From an uncultured Methanomicrobiales archaeon (GTDB taxonomy: Archaea; Thermoplasmatota; Thermoplasmata; Methanomassiliicoccales; Methanomethylophilaceae), in the NCBI GenBank assembly GCA_946528255.1, contig CAMMYR010000018.1, positions 1 through 8,482 of the forward strand: a DNA stretch of 8,482 nt, read 5' to 3'. Positions 1 to 7,135 of this stretch are shown in pieces. The translations under genes were made by a program, and so were the position numbers. Numbering within the stretch: the stretch's first letter is position 1; each line of letters begins with the position of its first letter. A model generated the notes under the pieces. That model had not been told where the DNA came from. It saw nothing but the letters and a program-made list of their open reading frames with translations, and searched no databases.

Positions 1-1
1 G

Positions 2-187
2 TACGAGGACACCATCGTCTCGGGGTCTTCCGGCTTCGCCGAGGAGGACGATGATATCATCGATCTGCTCAAGCATGGCCAGATCCCGGCATCCGATTCC
101 AGGGACAACAAATGGATCATCGTCGCCACCGCCGGCGCCATAGCCGCCGTGTGCTGCGCGCTGGTACTCGCGGTCTTCAGGAAGCGA
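2..187 (+). CDS. C-terminal part of a membrane-anchored surface protein (partial)
   Basis: The 61 visible residues run off the left edge of the window. They show an acidic stretch (EEDDDII, around residues 14-20), a polar linker, then one hydrophobic segment at about residues 38-59 starting WIIVATAG, and a basic end, FRK. That is the usual layout of a single C-terminal membrane anchor with the bulk of the protein outside the cell. The family cannot be named from this piece. The frame meets CGA at 185-187 right after FRK, which is where an anchor like this normally stops. Read as arginine, the frame continues 19 more codons across the cysS promoter to TGA at 245-247, overlapping the cysS start by 10 nt. 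I place the end at the CGA. The protein type is moderately sure; its identity is unknown. Confidence 0.6.
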
Positions 188-204
188 GGCTCTCCAAGTA
201 GCCA

Positions 205-214
205 CATTTATCTA
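205..214 (+). promoter_or_regulatory. TATA-like element of cysS
   Basis: CATTTATCTA lies about 24-33 nt before the cysS ATG, in a short AT-rich patch of otherwise GC-rich DNA, consistent with an archaeal TATA box and a very short leader. A GAGGG at 229-233 could serve as ribosome binding site, 4 nt from the ATG. The element sits beyond the CGA that ends the upstream gene, as expected if transcription units separate here. Confidence 0.4.
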
Positions 215-237
215 CCCCGCGCCACTACGAGGGTTCA

Positions 238-1665
238 ATGTCCCTGATGATCCAAAACACCCTCACGAACGCCAAGGAGGAGTTCGTGACAGTCGAGCCC
301 GGCAAGGTCAGGATGTACGTATGCGGCGTGACCGTCTACGACGACATCCACATGGGCCACGCCAGGAGCATGATCGTGTTCGATACCGTCGCCCGCTACC
401 TGCGCTATCTGGGCTACGAGGTCACCCACGTCACCAATTTCACCGATGTGGATGACAAGATCATCATCAGGGCCGCCAAGGAGGGCATCGAGCCGCTGGA
501 GCTGTCCCGCAGGTACATCGACAGGTACTTCGAGGATGCCCAGAAGCTCGGCATCAACAAGGCCGACATCTATCCGAAAGCGAGCGAGTCCATACAGGAC
601 ATCATCGATATGGTGCAGTCCATAATCGACAGCGGATTCGCCTATCCCGCGCCCGATGGGAGCGTCTACTTCTCCGTGGCCAAGGTCAAGGATTACGGGA
701 AGCTCAGCGGCAGGAAGCTGGAGGATATGCAGTCCTCCGGCAGGATCGAGAACGACCCCAACAAGAAGGATCCGATGGACTTCGCCCTCTGGAAGGGCGC
801 CAAGCCCGGAGAGGTGTCCTGGCCTTCCCCCTGGGGCGAGGGCAGGCCCGGCTGGCACATAGAATGCTCGGCCATGATCAAGAGGTACCTCGGGGACGAG
901 ATCGACATCCACGGCGGAGGGAACGACCTGATCTTCCCCCACCACGAGAACGAGATCCTGCAGACCGAGGCGGTCACCGGGAAGCCCCTGTCCAGGTACT
1001 GGATGCACAACGGCATGCTGCAGGTCAAGGGCGTCGGGAACTCCAAGGAGGAGAAGATGTCCAAGTCACTTGGCAATTTCTTCACGGTCAAGGACGTCGC
1101 CGCCAAGTTCGATACCCAGACCATCAGATTCTACTTCCTCAACACCCACTACAGGAGTCCCCTCGTCTATGGGGAGGACATGCTGAAGGAGGCCGAGACA
1201 TCTCTCGGAAGGTTGGTCAACAACTACCGCGACCTCCAGGCATATGCCAGGACCGCCCCCGAGGGCGATGCGGAGTCCGATGACGTGTGCGATTCTATAG
1301 AATCCTACAGGGCCTCTTTCAGAGCCGCCATGGACGACGATTTCAACACCCGCCGTGCCATCGAGACGATGTTCGAGATGGCCAGGGCCACCAACCGCGC
1401 CATGGGCGACAAGACCCTGTCCAAGAAGGCCGCCGGCAAGTACATCGCGCTGATCGACGAGTTCAACGGCATCCTCAACATCATGCCCCCGGAGGAGGAG
1501 TCCGGAGAGGGGATGGAGGATGTAATGTCGATTCTCATAGACCTGCGCTCCGAGCTCAGGAAGAGGAAGATGTACGATCTGGCAGACATGATCCGCGACA
1601 GGCTCAAAGATGCAGGGATCGTGCTCGAGGATTCCGCAGACGGCGTCAAGTGGAAGAAGTCCCGA
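238..1665 (+). CDS. cysS: Cysteinyl-tRNA synthetase
   Basis: Class I aminoacyl-tRNA synthetase that attaches cysteine to tRNA-Cys in the cytoplasm. The 475-residue protein shows the expected signatures in order: [10 protein letters not shown] with the zinc-ligand cysteine C29, the HIGH-type motif HMGH at 38-41, FTDVDDKI around 68-75, GWHIEC at 205-210, [15 protein letters not shown] at 225-239 and KMSKS at 273-277, then the helical tRNA-binding region. The C-terminus reads [13 protein letters not shown], a typical end for this family, and is followed at once by CGA at 1663-1665. The length fits the family's usual 460-480 residues. Read as arginine, the CGA lets the frame run 43 residues (total 518, TGA ending at 1794) antisense through the 3' end of ncsA, and that tail does not look like cysteinyl-tRNA synthetase. 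Function is certain; the end rests on the CGA interpretation. Confidence 0.95.
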
Positions 1666-1672
1666 ATCGGGA
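1660..1672. other. Tail-to-tail junction of cysS and ncsA with two facing CGA codons
   Basis: The cysS CGA (1663-1665, +) and the ncsA CGA (1669-1667, -) face each other with one base between them, inside the 13-nt inverted repeat TCCCGAATCGGGA. Both proteins have reached their family-typical ends here. Replacing each CGA with TGA gives TCCTGAATCAGGA, an ordinary compact convergent stop pair that is also symmetrical. Confidence 0.7.
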
Positions 1673-2581
1673 GAGCTTGCGCCTGGCATCCTCCAGGAGC
1701 TGGCACCCCTTGCACCTATCCCCCACGGTGGGTTCCCCGCACTGGCACAGGTGGAGGTTCGATTGGGCGTATTCCTCCCTCAGGATCGGCCTGAGGGTGT
1801 CGTAAGAGGACATTATGCTGTACCTGGCACCGGGCGTGCGGTCCTCCAGGTCATCCACGATATCGCGGTACTGGTTCCTCAGGGCCTCGGTCCAGTAAGG
1901 GCACTCCCCGTTCCAGAATTCCAGCCCGGTGACCATCGCGTAGAGCAGGCACTCCTTCTCGGGGATCATCCTCAAGGGCAGGAATCTGGGTATCAGGCCG
2001 GGCTGCACCACCGTATGGGGCCCGAGCCTGGCCAACCTCTCCACATCCCCTCTGACGAAGTTCATCATTACCGACTGGCACATGTCGTCGAGATTGTGGC
2101 CGGTAGCCAGGAACTTAGCTCCGATATTCCTGGCTTCGTCGTTCATGAGCCTGCGCCTGAAGACCCCGCAGTAGGTGCAGGGGGAGCTGTCGCGCTCCAG
2201 CGGGGCGATGGCATCCATCGTCACTCCAAGCTCGGAGAACGAGCGGAGGTGGAACTCAATGTCGTTGGATTCGCAGAACCTGCGGACGATATCGACGCTC
2301 GGAGGGCGGTATCCCTCTATCCCCTCGTCGATGGTGATCGCGTGTACCATGGTGCCGTTGACCTCGCCGAAGACCGATGAGACGATCTTCAGGGCGACCA
2401 TGCTGTCCTTGCCGCCGGATACCGCGACGGCGATATCGTCGCCGGGATGGACGTCGATCTGTTTCCTGATCTCCCTCTTCACCCTCTTCTCCACGAATCT
2501 GGCGAAGTGCTCCCCGCACAGGTGGGAGCCGTTGTAGCGGATGAAGGTGACCGCATCGCGGCCGCAGGAATCGCACTTCAT
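1667..2581 (-). CDS. ncsA: tRNA 2-thiolation protein, NcsA/TtuA/CTU1 family (TIGR00269-like)
   Basis: Adenylates a uridine in tRNA and replaces its oxygen with sulfur (2-thiouridine synthesis). In order, the 304 residues show an N-terminal zinc site (C3, C6, C22, H25), the PP-loop SGGKDS at 55-60 that binds ATP, CTYCG with C135 and C138, GHNLDD at 161-166, C227 in ECPY, and a C-terminal zinc site (C279, C281, C290, C293). In characterised TtuA/NcsA proteins three cysteines equivalent to C135, C138 and C227 hold a [4Fe-4S] cluster. The ATG at 2581 is preceded by GAGG and overlaps the end of cdc6 by 11 nt, so it is the last gene of a leftward operon. The frame meets CGA at 1669-1667 after ARRKLS, one base from the cysS end. 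The conventional frame adds only six residues, to TGA at 1648-1646. NcsA versus TtuA naming is uncertain. Confidence 0.9.
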
Positions 2582-3749
2582 CCGATCCCTCTTTGCCCGA
2601 ATCCAGGATCTCCGCCATCTTGTCGGCTAGGACCTTGGACGGGATGTCGGGTATGGATATCAGGGTGGTCCTGCCGCTGCCGTCGCTGCGGACCTCCGTG
2701 CGGACGATCCCGGACCTCTCCAGGTCCTGGATGTACCCCCAGAACTGCGTGTGCTTCCTGGCGGGGTACTCGTACTCCTCGCAGACGATGGCATAGGTCT
2801 TCTCGGCCGCGGATATGGGGATCTCGGCGTTGGCCTTCATCGCCCTGGATACGGCCAGAAGGGCCAGCCTGTGGTTCATGTCGAGTGCCACCAGCTTCGT
2901 GAACGACACCGAGCTGTATATCATGGCCTTGGCGGCGCGGACGTGCTCCGGGGTGATCTCCCCGATGGTATCGTCCTCGGCGATCTGGGCGGATTTCTCC
3001 AGGAGCTCTATGGCCATCCTGGCGTCCCCGTAGTCGCAGGACACTTTGGCGATCATCCCGATGGACTCATCGGAGATCTTCCCAGGCATTATCGCCTCCT
3101 CCGACCTGCATTGGACGATGTCGTACAGCTCGTGCTCGGTGTATTTGTTGAAGAGCACCTTGTTGGCGCGTTTGAAAGTGGAAAGCGATGCCTGGTCCAG
3201 CAGCCCGTCGAGGCTGTACTGGGAGATCATTATCAGCGATACCCTGCCGACGGACTCGGTGCCGTCGGAGAAGCGGGTGAGCTGGTACACGAGGTCGATC
3301 CCGCCCTTCTTCAGGAGCAGGTCCACCTCGTCCAGGATTATCACGATGTTCCTGGTGTTTCCTGCCAGATGCGTCCTGAGGACCCTGGACATCTCCTCGG
3401 TGGAGAACCCCCTGTCCGGGAACCCCTTGTCGAAGTGCCTTATGAGCTGGAGCACCACGGCGGATTCGGAGTTCCTGTTCCTGCAGTTCACCAGTATGGT
3501 GTCCAGCGGCGTTCCTTTGGAATTGCAGTACTCGGTCATATCGGCGCAGAAGCGCCTGGCGGTGACCGTCTTTCCGGTTCCCACGCCGCCGGTGAGGAAC
3601 GCGGTGCAGGCGCGGCCCTCCCTGGCCAGGGGGGTGAAAAGAAGCTCCAGGGTGTGGAGCTGCTCCTCCCTGTTGACCAGCACCTTCGGTACGTAGTCGT
3701 AGTCCAGTTTGGATCCGTCGCGGATGATTGTCGATGACCTCTCGAACAT
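2571..3749 (-). CDS. cdc6: Orc1/Cdc6 family replication initiator
   Basis: AAA+ ATPase that in archaea binds replication origins and helps load the MCM helicase. The 392-residue protein shows Walker A GGVGTGKT at 54-61, Walker B IVIILDEVD at 135-143, a sensor 1-like ISQ near 175-177, sensor 2 GDAR at 241-244, and a C-terminal winged-helix region at about 285-370. Length is typical. The ATG follows an AGGA and comes 1 nt after the end of the nif3-like gene. The frame meets CGA at 2573-2571 after GKEGSDEV, 11 nt into ncsA, a normal operon overlap. Read as arginine, the frame goes on 105 residues to TGA at 2258-2256, all of it ncsA sequence in the wrong frame and very rich in arginine, so that tail is not a domain. 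I saw no origin-like intergenic repeats beside this gene; it lies inside an operon. Confidence 0.92.
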
Positions 3750-3750
3750 C

Positions 3751-4707
3751 TCGATTCCTGCTGAAGCGTGTGAAACCGGAGCAGGGGAGCACGTCTATGC
3801 CCTCCCTCTCCCAGACATCGCACAGGAGGTTGATCCCCAGCGAGTCGGATGACATGTGGCCGGATATGACCAGGTTGACATGGGCCTCCCTGGCCGCATC
3901 GTAGTGGTTGTCGGGGAAGTGCATGCCCACGACCGTTCCAACGCCGGCATCGGCGAGGGCCTTGTAGATGTCCTTGGGCGCGGATGTGCCGCCGTTCATC
4001 TTGCAGACGATCCTGCCGCAGCGGGCGGTCTTGGATCCGACGGCGATGTTCGGCGGGCTGTTGCATTTCGCCGCCTCCCTGAATTCGGGCTCCTTGTACA
4101 GGGAATCCACCAGGTCGCCCAGGGTGCGGGGCTCCTCCCTCTCGAAGAAATCGGTGAGGTAGGCCTGCACCATGTTGTCGGCGGGGCAGTGGATGTTCAT
4201 GATCGGGATGCCCAGGAGCTTCGCCGCATCGACTGCCTGGTTGTAGTTCAGCCCCTGCATGGCCTGGAGGACCTCGTTCATCCTCGGTCCCACCAGCGCC
4301 TCGGCGATGTTGATCGGCACGCCCTGGTTGTGGAACAGGTCCGACTGGAGGGCGATGACCTCCGGGAAGCGGGTGCGGGCGGTCCCGAGGGGGTGGTGGC
4401 CGACGATCGCGGAGATCGTCTCGCCCTTCTCCCTGAGCCTGTCTGCCAGGAGGACCTCGGCCGGGCCGATGTCGATGCCCCACATCATGCGTACAGCATC
4501 GATGTCCTCATCTGGGAGGTACGACAGCCTGGTGTCCGCGTAGGGGTTCCACAGGCGCTCCGTGTCGTAGAGCTCCCTGCGGTCCTCCGGGAGGGCGTCG
4601 TGGGTGGATCTGGCATCCGCCAGGATCCTGTCCACCTCGTCCTTGGGGCGGACGTCCTTGGACATGCCAGTCTCGACGGCCAGCCTGTAGGCTTCCTGAA
4701 TCTTCAT
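3751..4707 (-). CDS. NIF3-like (NGG1p-interacting factor 3 family) putative metal-binding protein
   Basis: The NIF3 family is conserved in all domains but its reaction is unknown; members form rings with a two-metal site. This 318-residue protein shows GHHPLG at 103-108 and HMSSDSLG at 284-291 near the C-terminus, which match the histidine-containing metal-binding motifs of the family, plus H173 in NIHCP. A long N-terminal helical extension (about residues 1-95) precedes the core. It has its own TATA element and leads a tight run with cdc6 and ncsA. The protein ends CSGFTRFSRN, followed by CGA at 3753-3751, 1 nt before the cdc6 ATG (CGAGATG). A second in-frame CGA lies three codons on (3744-3742). 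Read as arginine, the frame continues through cdc6 in the wrong frame to 3067 (546 residues). Family assignment is fairly sure, function unknown. Confidence 0.8.
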
Positions 4708-4730
4708 GAGCGGGAGTATCCTTCATCGGG

Positions 4731-4742
4731 CGTTATATATTT
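4731..4742 (-). promoter_or_regulatory. TATA element of the nif3-cdc6-ncsA operon
   Basis: On the minus strand AAATATATAACG sits about 24-35 nt before the nif3-like ATG at 4707, a canonical archaeal position for a leaderless or nearly leaderless transcript. No strong ribosome binding site precedes that ATG, which agrees. This is probably the main promoter for all three genes, because cdc6 and ncsA have no intergenic space of their own. Confidence 0.55.
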
Positions 4743-4758
4743 GCGCCCGCGCGGGGAC

Positions 4759-4899
4759 TCACTCGATGAATCCGATGATCGAGTTGATGTCGTCGTTGTT
4801 GCGCCTGTTGTCCCTGCGCCTGTCCTTCTTGCTCCCCTGGGGGATGTTCTGCTTCGGGAGGGGCATGAGTATCGTCTGGTAGGTTGACATTGTCTTCAT
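4759..4899 (-). CDS. Small basic protein of unknown function, 46 residues
   Basis: I do not recognise this protein. The ATG at 4899 has GGAG directly before it; a second ATG at 4890 is 9 nt from the same GGAG and may be the true start (43 residues). The protein begins MKTMSTYQTILMPLPKQ, has a charged middle (KKDRRRDNRRNNDD) and a short hydrophobic end (IIGFIE). Third codon positions are strongly G or C and arginines are AGG or CGC, as in the surrounding genes, which supports real coding. A TATA-like element lies about 50 nt upstream. It ends in TGA (4761-4759), unlike the ten larger genes here, which reach CGA. A 64-residue ORF in another frame over the same DNA looks non-coding. Confidence 0.55.
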   Translation of the reverse strand: MKTMSTYQTILMPLPKQNIPQGSKKDRRRDNRRNNDDINSIIGFIE

Positions 4900-4947
4900 C
4901 TCCTGCGCCGGTCCTCGCCGGCTGCATTACTAAGACTGCGGACAGGG

Positions 4948-4955
4948 TATAATAA
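4948..4955 (-). promoter_or_regulatory. TATA-like element of the small-protein gene
   Basis: TTATTATA on the minus strand lies 49-56 nt before the ATG at 4899. Transcription would start near 4923 and give a leader of about 24 nt carrying the GGAG site. The AT-rich sequence here is short, and the same patch adjoins a tandem repeat, so regulation through the repeat is possible but not shown. Confidence 0.35.
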
Positions 4956-4959
4956 CTGC

Positions 4960-4995
4960 TGTTTGTAATGTTTGTAATAGTTGTAATAAATGTAA
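4960..4995. repeat. Four tandem 9-bp units (NNNNTGTAA)
   Basis: Read on the plus strand the units are TGTTTGTAA, TGTTTGTAA, TAGTTGTAA and TAAATGTAA, contiguous, sharing TGTAA at their ends. They lie just downstream of the CGA end of the DUF6293-type gene and upstream of the small-protein promoter. The spacing is nearly one helical turn, which would place the units on about the same face of the DNA. They could be a protein-binding array, a transcript-end element, or simple low-complexity drift. Under the conventional code they would encode a repetitive LQ-rich tail on the upstream protein. Confidence 0.6.
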
Positions 4996-5034
4996 AGCAG
5001 GGTGCGCCGACGGATAGTCAGCCAGCATCCCGAT

Positions 5035-5856
5035 TCGGTCGCGGTAGAAGGTATCGATGATGTTCTCGCCATCGGGCGTGACGATGTACCTGTTCCTCAG
5101 ATCGTCCTTCTCCGCCCAACCGCGGGACACCCATTTCGCGATGAAATCCCTCTGATAGTAGACGGCTTCGGTCTGCTTGATCTTGGAAGGGTCCTTGTTT
5201 CCCGATCCGGTATCCCTGTACCAGCATCCCGCTTCCTTGAGGCAGGGGATCATCGCACCGGCGGTGACGGAGAGCTTGGAATCGCTCCTCTCCTTCAGGA
5301 TCCTCAATCCGCGGACCAGGTGCTCCTCTGGGATGTCGATGCTGTAGCTGGGCATGGACCTCGGCTCGTACGTGGATTTGGTGAGGCCCATGGGCTTCCC
5401 ATCGACGAAGTACAGCTCCTCGATCTTATCGTCGGATACCGTGTACTCCCTGGTGCCCACGGAGAACGGGGTGGTCCCGGGCACCATCATGGCGGCGATG
5501 GCCGCAGCCGCGGCGTATTCGGATGTCCCGGACGAGATGTTCACGAAGATTTCGCAATCCGGCTCCGCCGCCCTCTCCTGCTGGATTATGGACAGCACGG
5601 TCTTCAGCATGGCGGAGAAGTCGCTGACGCGGTCGTTGTGCTCCACGACCTCCACATCCCTGTTCATGGAACCGATGATATCTATCACACGGCCGTAGAA
5701 CGCCGAGTACATCCTGGCGCGGTCGCCGGCCCCGTCCTTCAGGTAGTGGATGATGTGGGCCCTGTTGACCTCGTAGAACTGGATCGGGTCCGTGACCTTC
5801 ACCGTCTCGAAGGTCACGCAAGCAATCATGATGCGGTTCCTGCGTCCCGACGGCAT
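5035..5856 (-). CDS. CARF-like plus winged-helix regulator, HFX_2341 (DUF6293) type
   Basis: Probable DNA-binding regulator of 273 residues. The N-terminal part (about 1-155) has a Rossmann-like pattern. It includes a short strand IMIACVTFE (9-17) and the motif FVNISSGTSE at 104-113 followed by an alanine-rich helix, resembling the ligand-binding loop of CARF domains. The C-terminal part (about 176-270) reads as a winged helix, with YYQRDFIAKWVSRGWAEK before a wing and IVTPDGENIID at the end. I chose the ATG at 5856 because a TATA element ends 25 nt upstream; the ORF's earlier ATG at 5937 would translate through that element. The frame meets CGA at 5037-5035 after DTFYRD. Read as arginine, it adds 34 residues through the 9-bp repeat to TAG at 4932-4930. 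No CRISPR array or cas gene is visible. The ligand and targets are unknown. Confidence 0.75.
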
Positions 5857-5880
5857 GCCCCGATGATAGCCGAGGTAGCG

Positions 5881-5886
5881 TATAAT
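5881..5886 (-). promoter_or_regulatory. TATA element of the CARF-like regulator gene
   Basis: ATTATA on the minus strand is 25-30 nt before the chosen ATG at 5856, the expected spacing for a leaderless archaeal transcript. An additional AT-rich stretch nearer the tRNA (5921-5930) could act in either direction. Confidence 0.45.
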
Positions 5887-5920
5887 CCCTGCGAAATCAT
5901 GCGCTGCGAGAACCAAAATG

Positions 5921-5930
5921 CTTTTATTAT
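5921..5930 (+). promoter_or_regulatory. TATA-like element of tRNA-Arg
   Basis: CTTTTATTAT lies about 24-33 nt before the first base of the mature tRNA, a standard position for an archaeal tRNA promoter. It is followed by a 12-nt palindrome at 5933-5944. Confidence 0.5.
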
Positions 5931-5932
5931 CG

Positions 5933-5944
5933 ACCAATATTGGT
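5933..5944. repeat. 12-nt perfect palindrome upstream of tRNA-Arg
   Basis: ACCAATATTGGT reads the same on both strands and falls between the TATA element and the tRNA, about 10-21 nt before the mature 5' end, so near the expected transcription start. It could be an operator for a dimeric regulator such as the divergent winged-helix gene next door. A chance palindrome of this length in one window is uncommon but possible. Confidence 0.5.
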
Positions 5945-5953
5945 GGAAATAAC

Positions 5954-6031
5954 GGACGAGTGGCCTAGCCTGGATATGGCGGCAGCCTCCTAAGCTGCAA
6001 GCCAAGGGTTCGAATCCCTTCTCGTTCGCCA
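5954..6031 (+). tRNA. tRNA-Arg (anticodon CCT, reads AGG), CCA encoded
   Basis: A full cloverleaf folds by eye. The acceptor arm is GGACGAG with CTCGTTC (one G-U pair), and the D arm has GCC/GGC. The anticodon stem GCAGC/GCTGC encloses the loop CTCCTAA, and the T arm AAGGG/CCCTT encloses TTCGAAT. The discriminator is G, followed by a genomic CCA. The anticodon CCT decodes AGG, the dominant arginine codon in every gene here. No intron is present. A T-rich stretch follows and doubles as the promoter region of the next gene. Confidence 0.95.
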
Positions 6032-6043
6032 TTCTTTTATTCC
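6032..6043 (+). promoter_or_regulatory. T-rich tRNA end and TATA-like element of the reductase gene
   Basis: ATTCTTTTATTC directly follows the tRNA CCA and lies about 21-32 nt before the ATG at 6064. It can end the tRNA transcript (T-rich) and act as TATA element for the following gene, which then would have almost no leader. Confidence 0.4.
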
Positions 6044-6063
6044 ATCTCGGTTTAGGCTGTGCC

Positions 6064-7107
6064 ATGGAAGGCGTTTTCGATGCGATCGTGGTCGGCGCGG
6101 GGCCGGCAGGCTCCTCCGCGGCGCATCGCCTGTCGGAGCTCGGCATCGGGAGGATCCTGGTCATCGAGAGGCTTTCAGATGCGGCCTTCTCGAGGTACCA
6201 TTCCATCTGCGGGGAGGCGGTTAGCGACAGGTCGCTGAAGCGCGCCGGGGTCGAGCCGCTGGAGTCCATCCGCAGGGTGGACGGCATAGCGATATCCTTC
6301 CCCGAAGGGATAACCGTGGAAATCCCGGTTTCCGGCCATATAATCGACAGGGAGCGCATGGTCCGCCGCCTCCTGGACGGGAGCGGTGCGGAGCGCATCC
6401 GCGCCACGGTGCTCTTCGTGTCTGCCGATGGCGATAGTTATAAGGTATCCACCACCGCCGGCGAATTCAGGTCGGGGATCCTCATCGGCGCCGACGGCGC
6501 CCATTCCGTCGTCAGGAGGTGCGTATTCGGATCGTCCCCGGCGATGATGCTCCCGATAGAGAACTGCCTGATGGATGGCGAGGGGGGCCGCATGCTGGAC
6601 TTCGAGGTGGGCGGACGGAACAAAGGATTCTACTCCTGGAGGTTCCCTTCCCACGACGGTACGGTATCCGTGGGGTCCGTCAGGGGATGGTGCCGCCCGG
6701 AGGGCGCCGTGCCCACGGGGTCGCGCCACATACCCATCGGGAAGGTGGACAGGGTCCATGACGGCAACGGGTGCTATCTCGTCGGCGATGCCGCCGGGCT
6801 CCCCAATCCCCTGAGCTATGGGGGGATCGGCGCGGCGCTCATCTCCGGCAGGAAGGCGGCCGAGGCGGCCGCCGCGGGGAAGCCACGCGGTTATACGCGC
6901 TTCATAGGGCGCGACAGGATGTTCGATCCGAGGTTCATGGAGGTCCACGACGCGTTCAGCGGATGGGACGACGCGACGATACGGGATGCCATGTCCCCAT
7001 TCAGGAACGGGTACTCGGTGGCGAGGGGATTCCTAGCCATGCTCCGGAGGCCAGGATACGCCCGGATATACTTCGGATGCTGGGTTGGATTCAGGATCGG
7101 CTGGCGA
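6064..7107 (+). CDS. Geranylgeranyl reductase family FAD-dependent oxidoreductase
   Basis: Flavoprotein family that in archaea saturates the isoprenoid chains of membrane lipids; family members also reduce other isoprenoids, so the exact substrate is open. The 347-residue protein starts with a dinucleotide-binding fold VVGAGPAGSSAA at 9-20 ending in the acidic residue of VIER. It continues with ICGEAVSDRSL around 48-58, IGADGAHSVVRR at 141-152 (second FAD-contact motif) and GDAAGLPNPLSYGGIG at 241-256 (FAD phosphate and substrate region). It ends GCWVGFRIGW followed by CGA at 7105-7107. A T-rich hairpin comes next. Read as arginine, the frame crosses the 170-nt AT-rich spacer and fuses to the zinc-ribbon gene, with no stop until 8350-8352 (762 residues). 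CGG is used four times in this gene but CGA never before the end. Confidence 0.9.
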
Positions 7108-7114
7108 TTCAGCA

Positions 7115-7135
7115 GGCGGGCAGTTTTTTTCCGCC
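7115..7135 (+). terminator. Hairpin with T-run after the reductase gene
   Basis: GGCGG (7115-7119) and CCGCC (7131-7135) can pair around a loop that contains seven consecutive Ts (7124-7130). It starts 8 nt after the CGA, where a transcript end would be expected if translation stops there. The T-run is inside the loop rather than after the stem, so the T-run itself, the usual archaeal signal, is probably what matters. Confidence 0.45.

Noticed and set aside
2256..2570. A possible arginine-rich C-terminal domain on Cdc6
   Set aside because: The stretch is ncsA in the wrong frame; its arginines come from reading GC-rich codons out of frame. Nothing resembles a Cdc6 domain.
2751..3737. Long plus-strand open frames opposite cdc6 and opposite the nif3-like gene (3856-4887)
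   Set aside because: They mirror well-recognised minus-strand genes, have no family signature and carry the skewed V/G/H/D composition of antisense GC-rich DNA.
4733..4927. A 64-residue minus-strand ORF over the small-protein region
   Set aside because: It is rich in Q, A, P and H without pattern, runs through the TATA element of the nif3-like gene, and lies in a different frame from the 46-residue ORF, which has the better codon pattern and ribosome binding site.
4708..4995. A replication origin near cdc6
   Set aside because: cdc6 is internal to an operon, and the short AT-rich patches and 9-bp repeats do not resemble origin recognition boxes that I can recognise.
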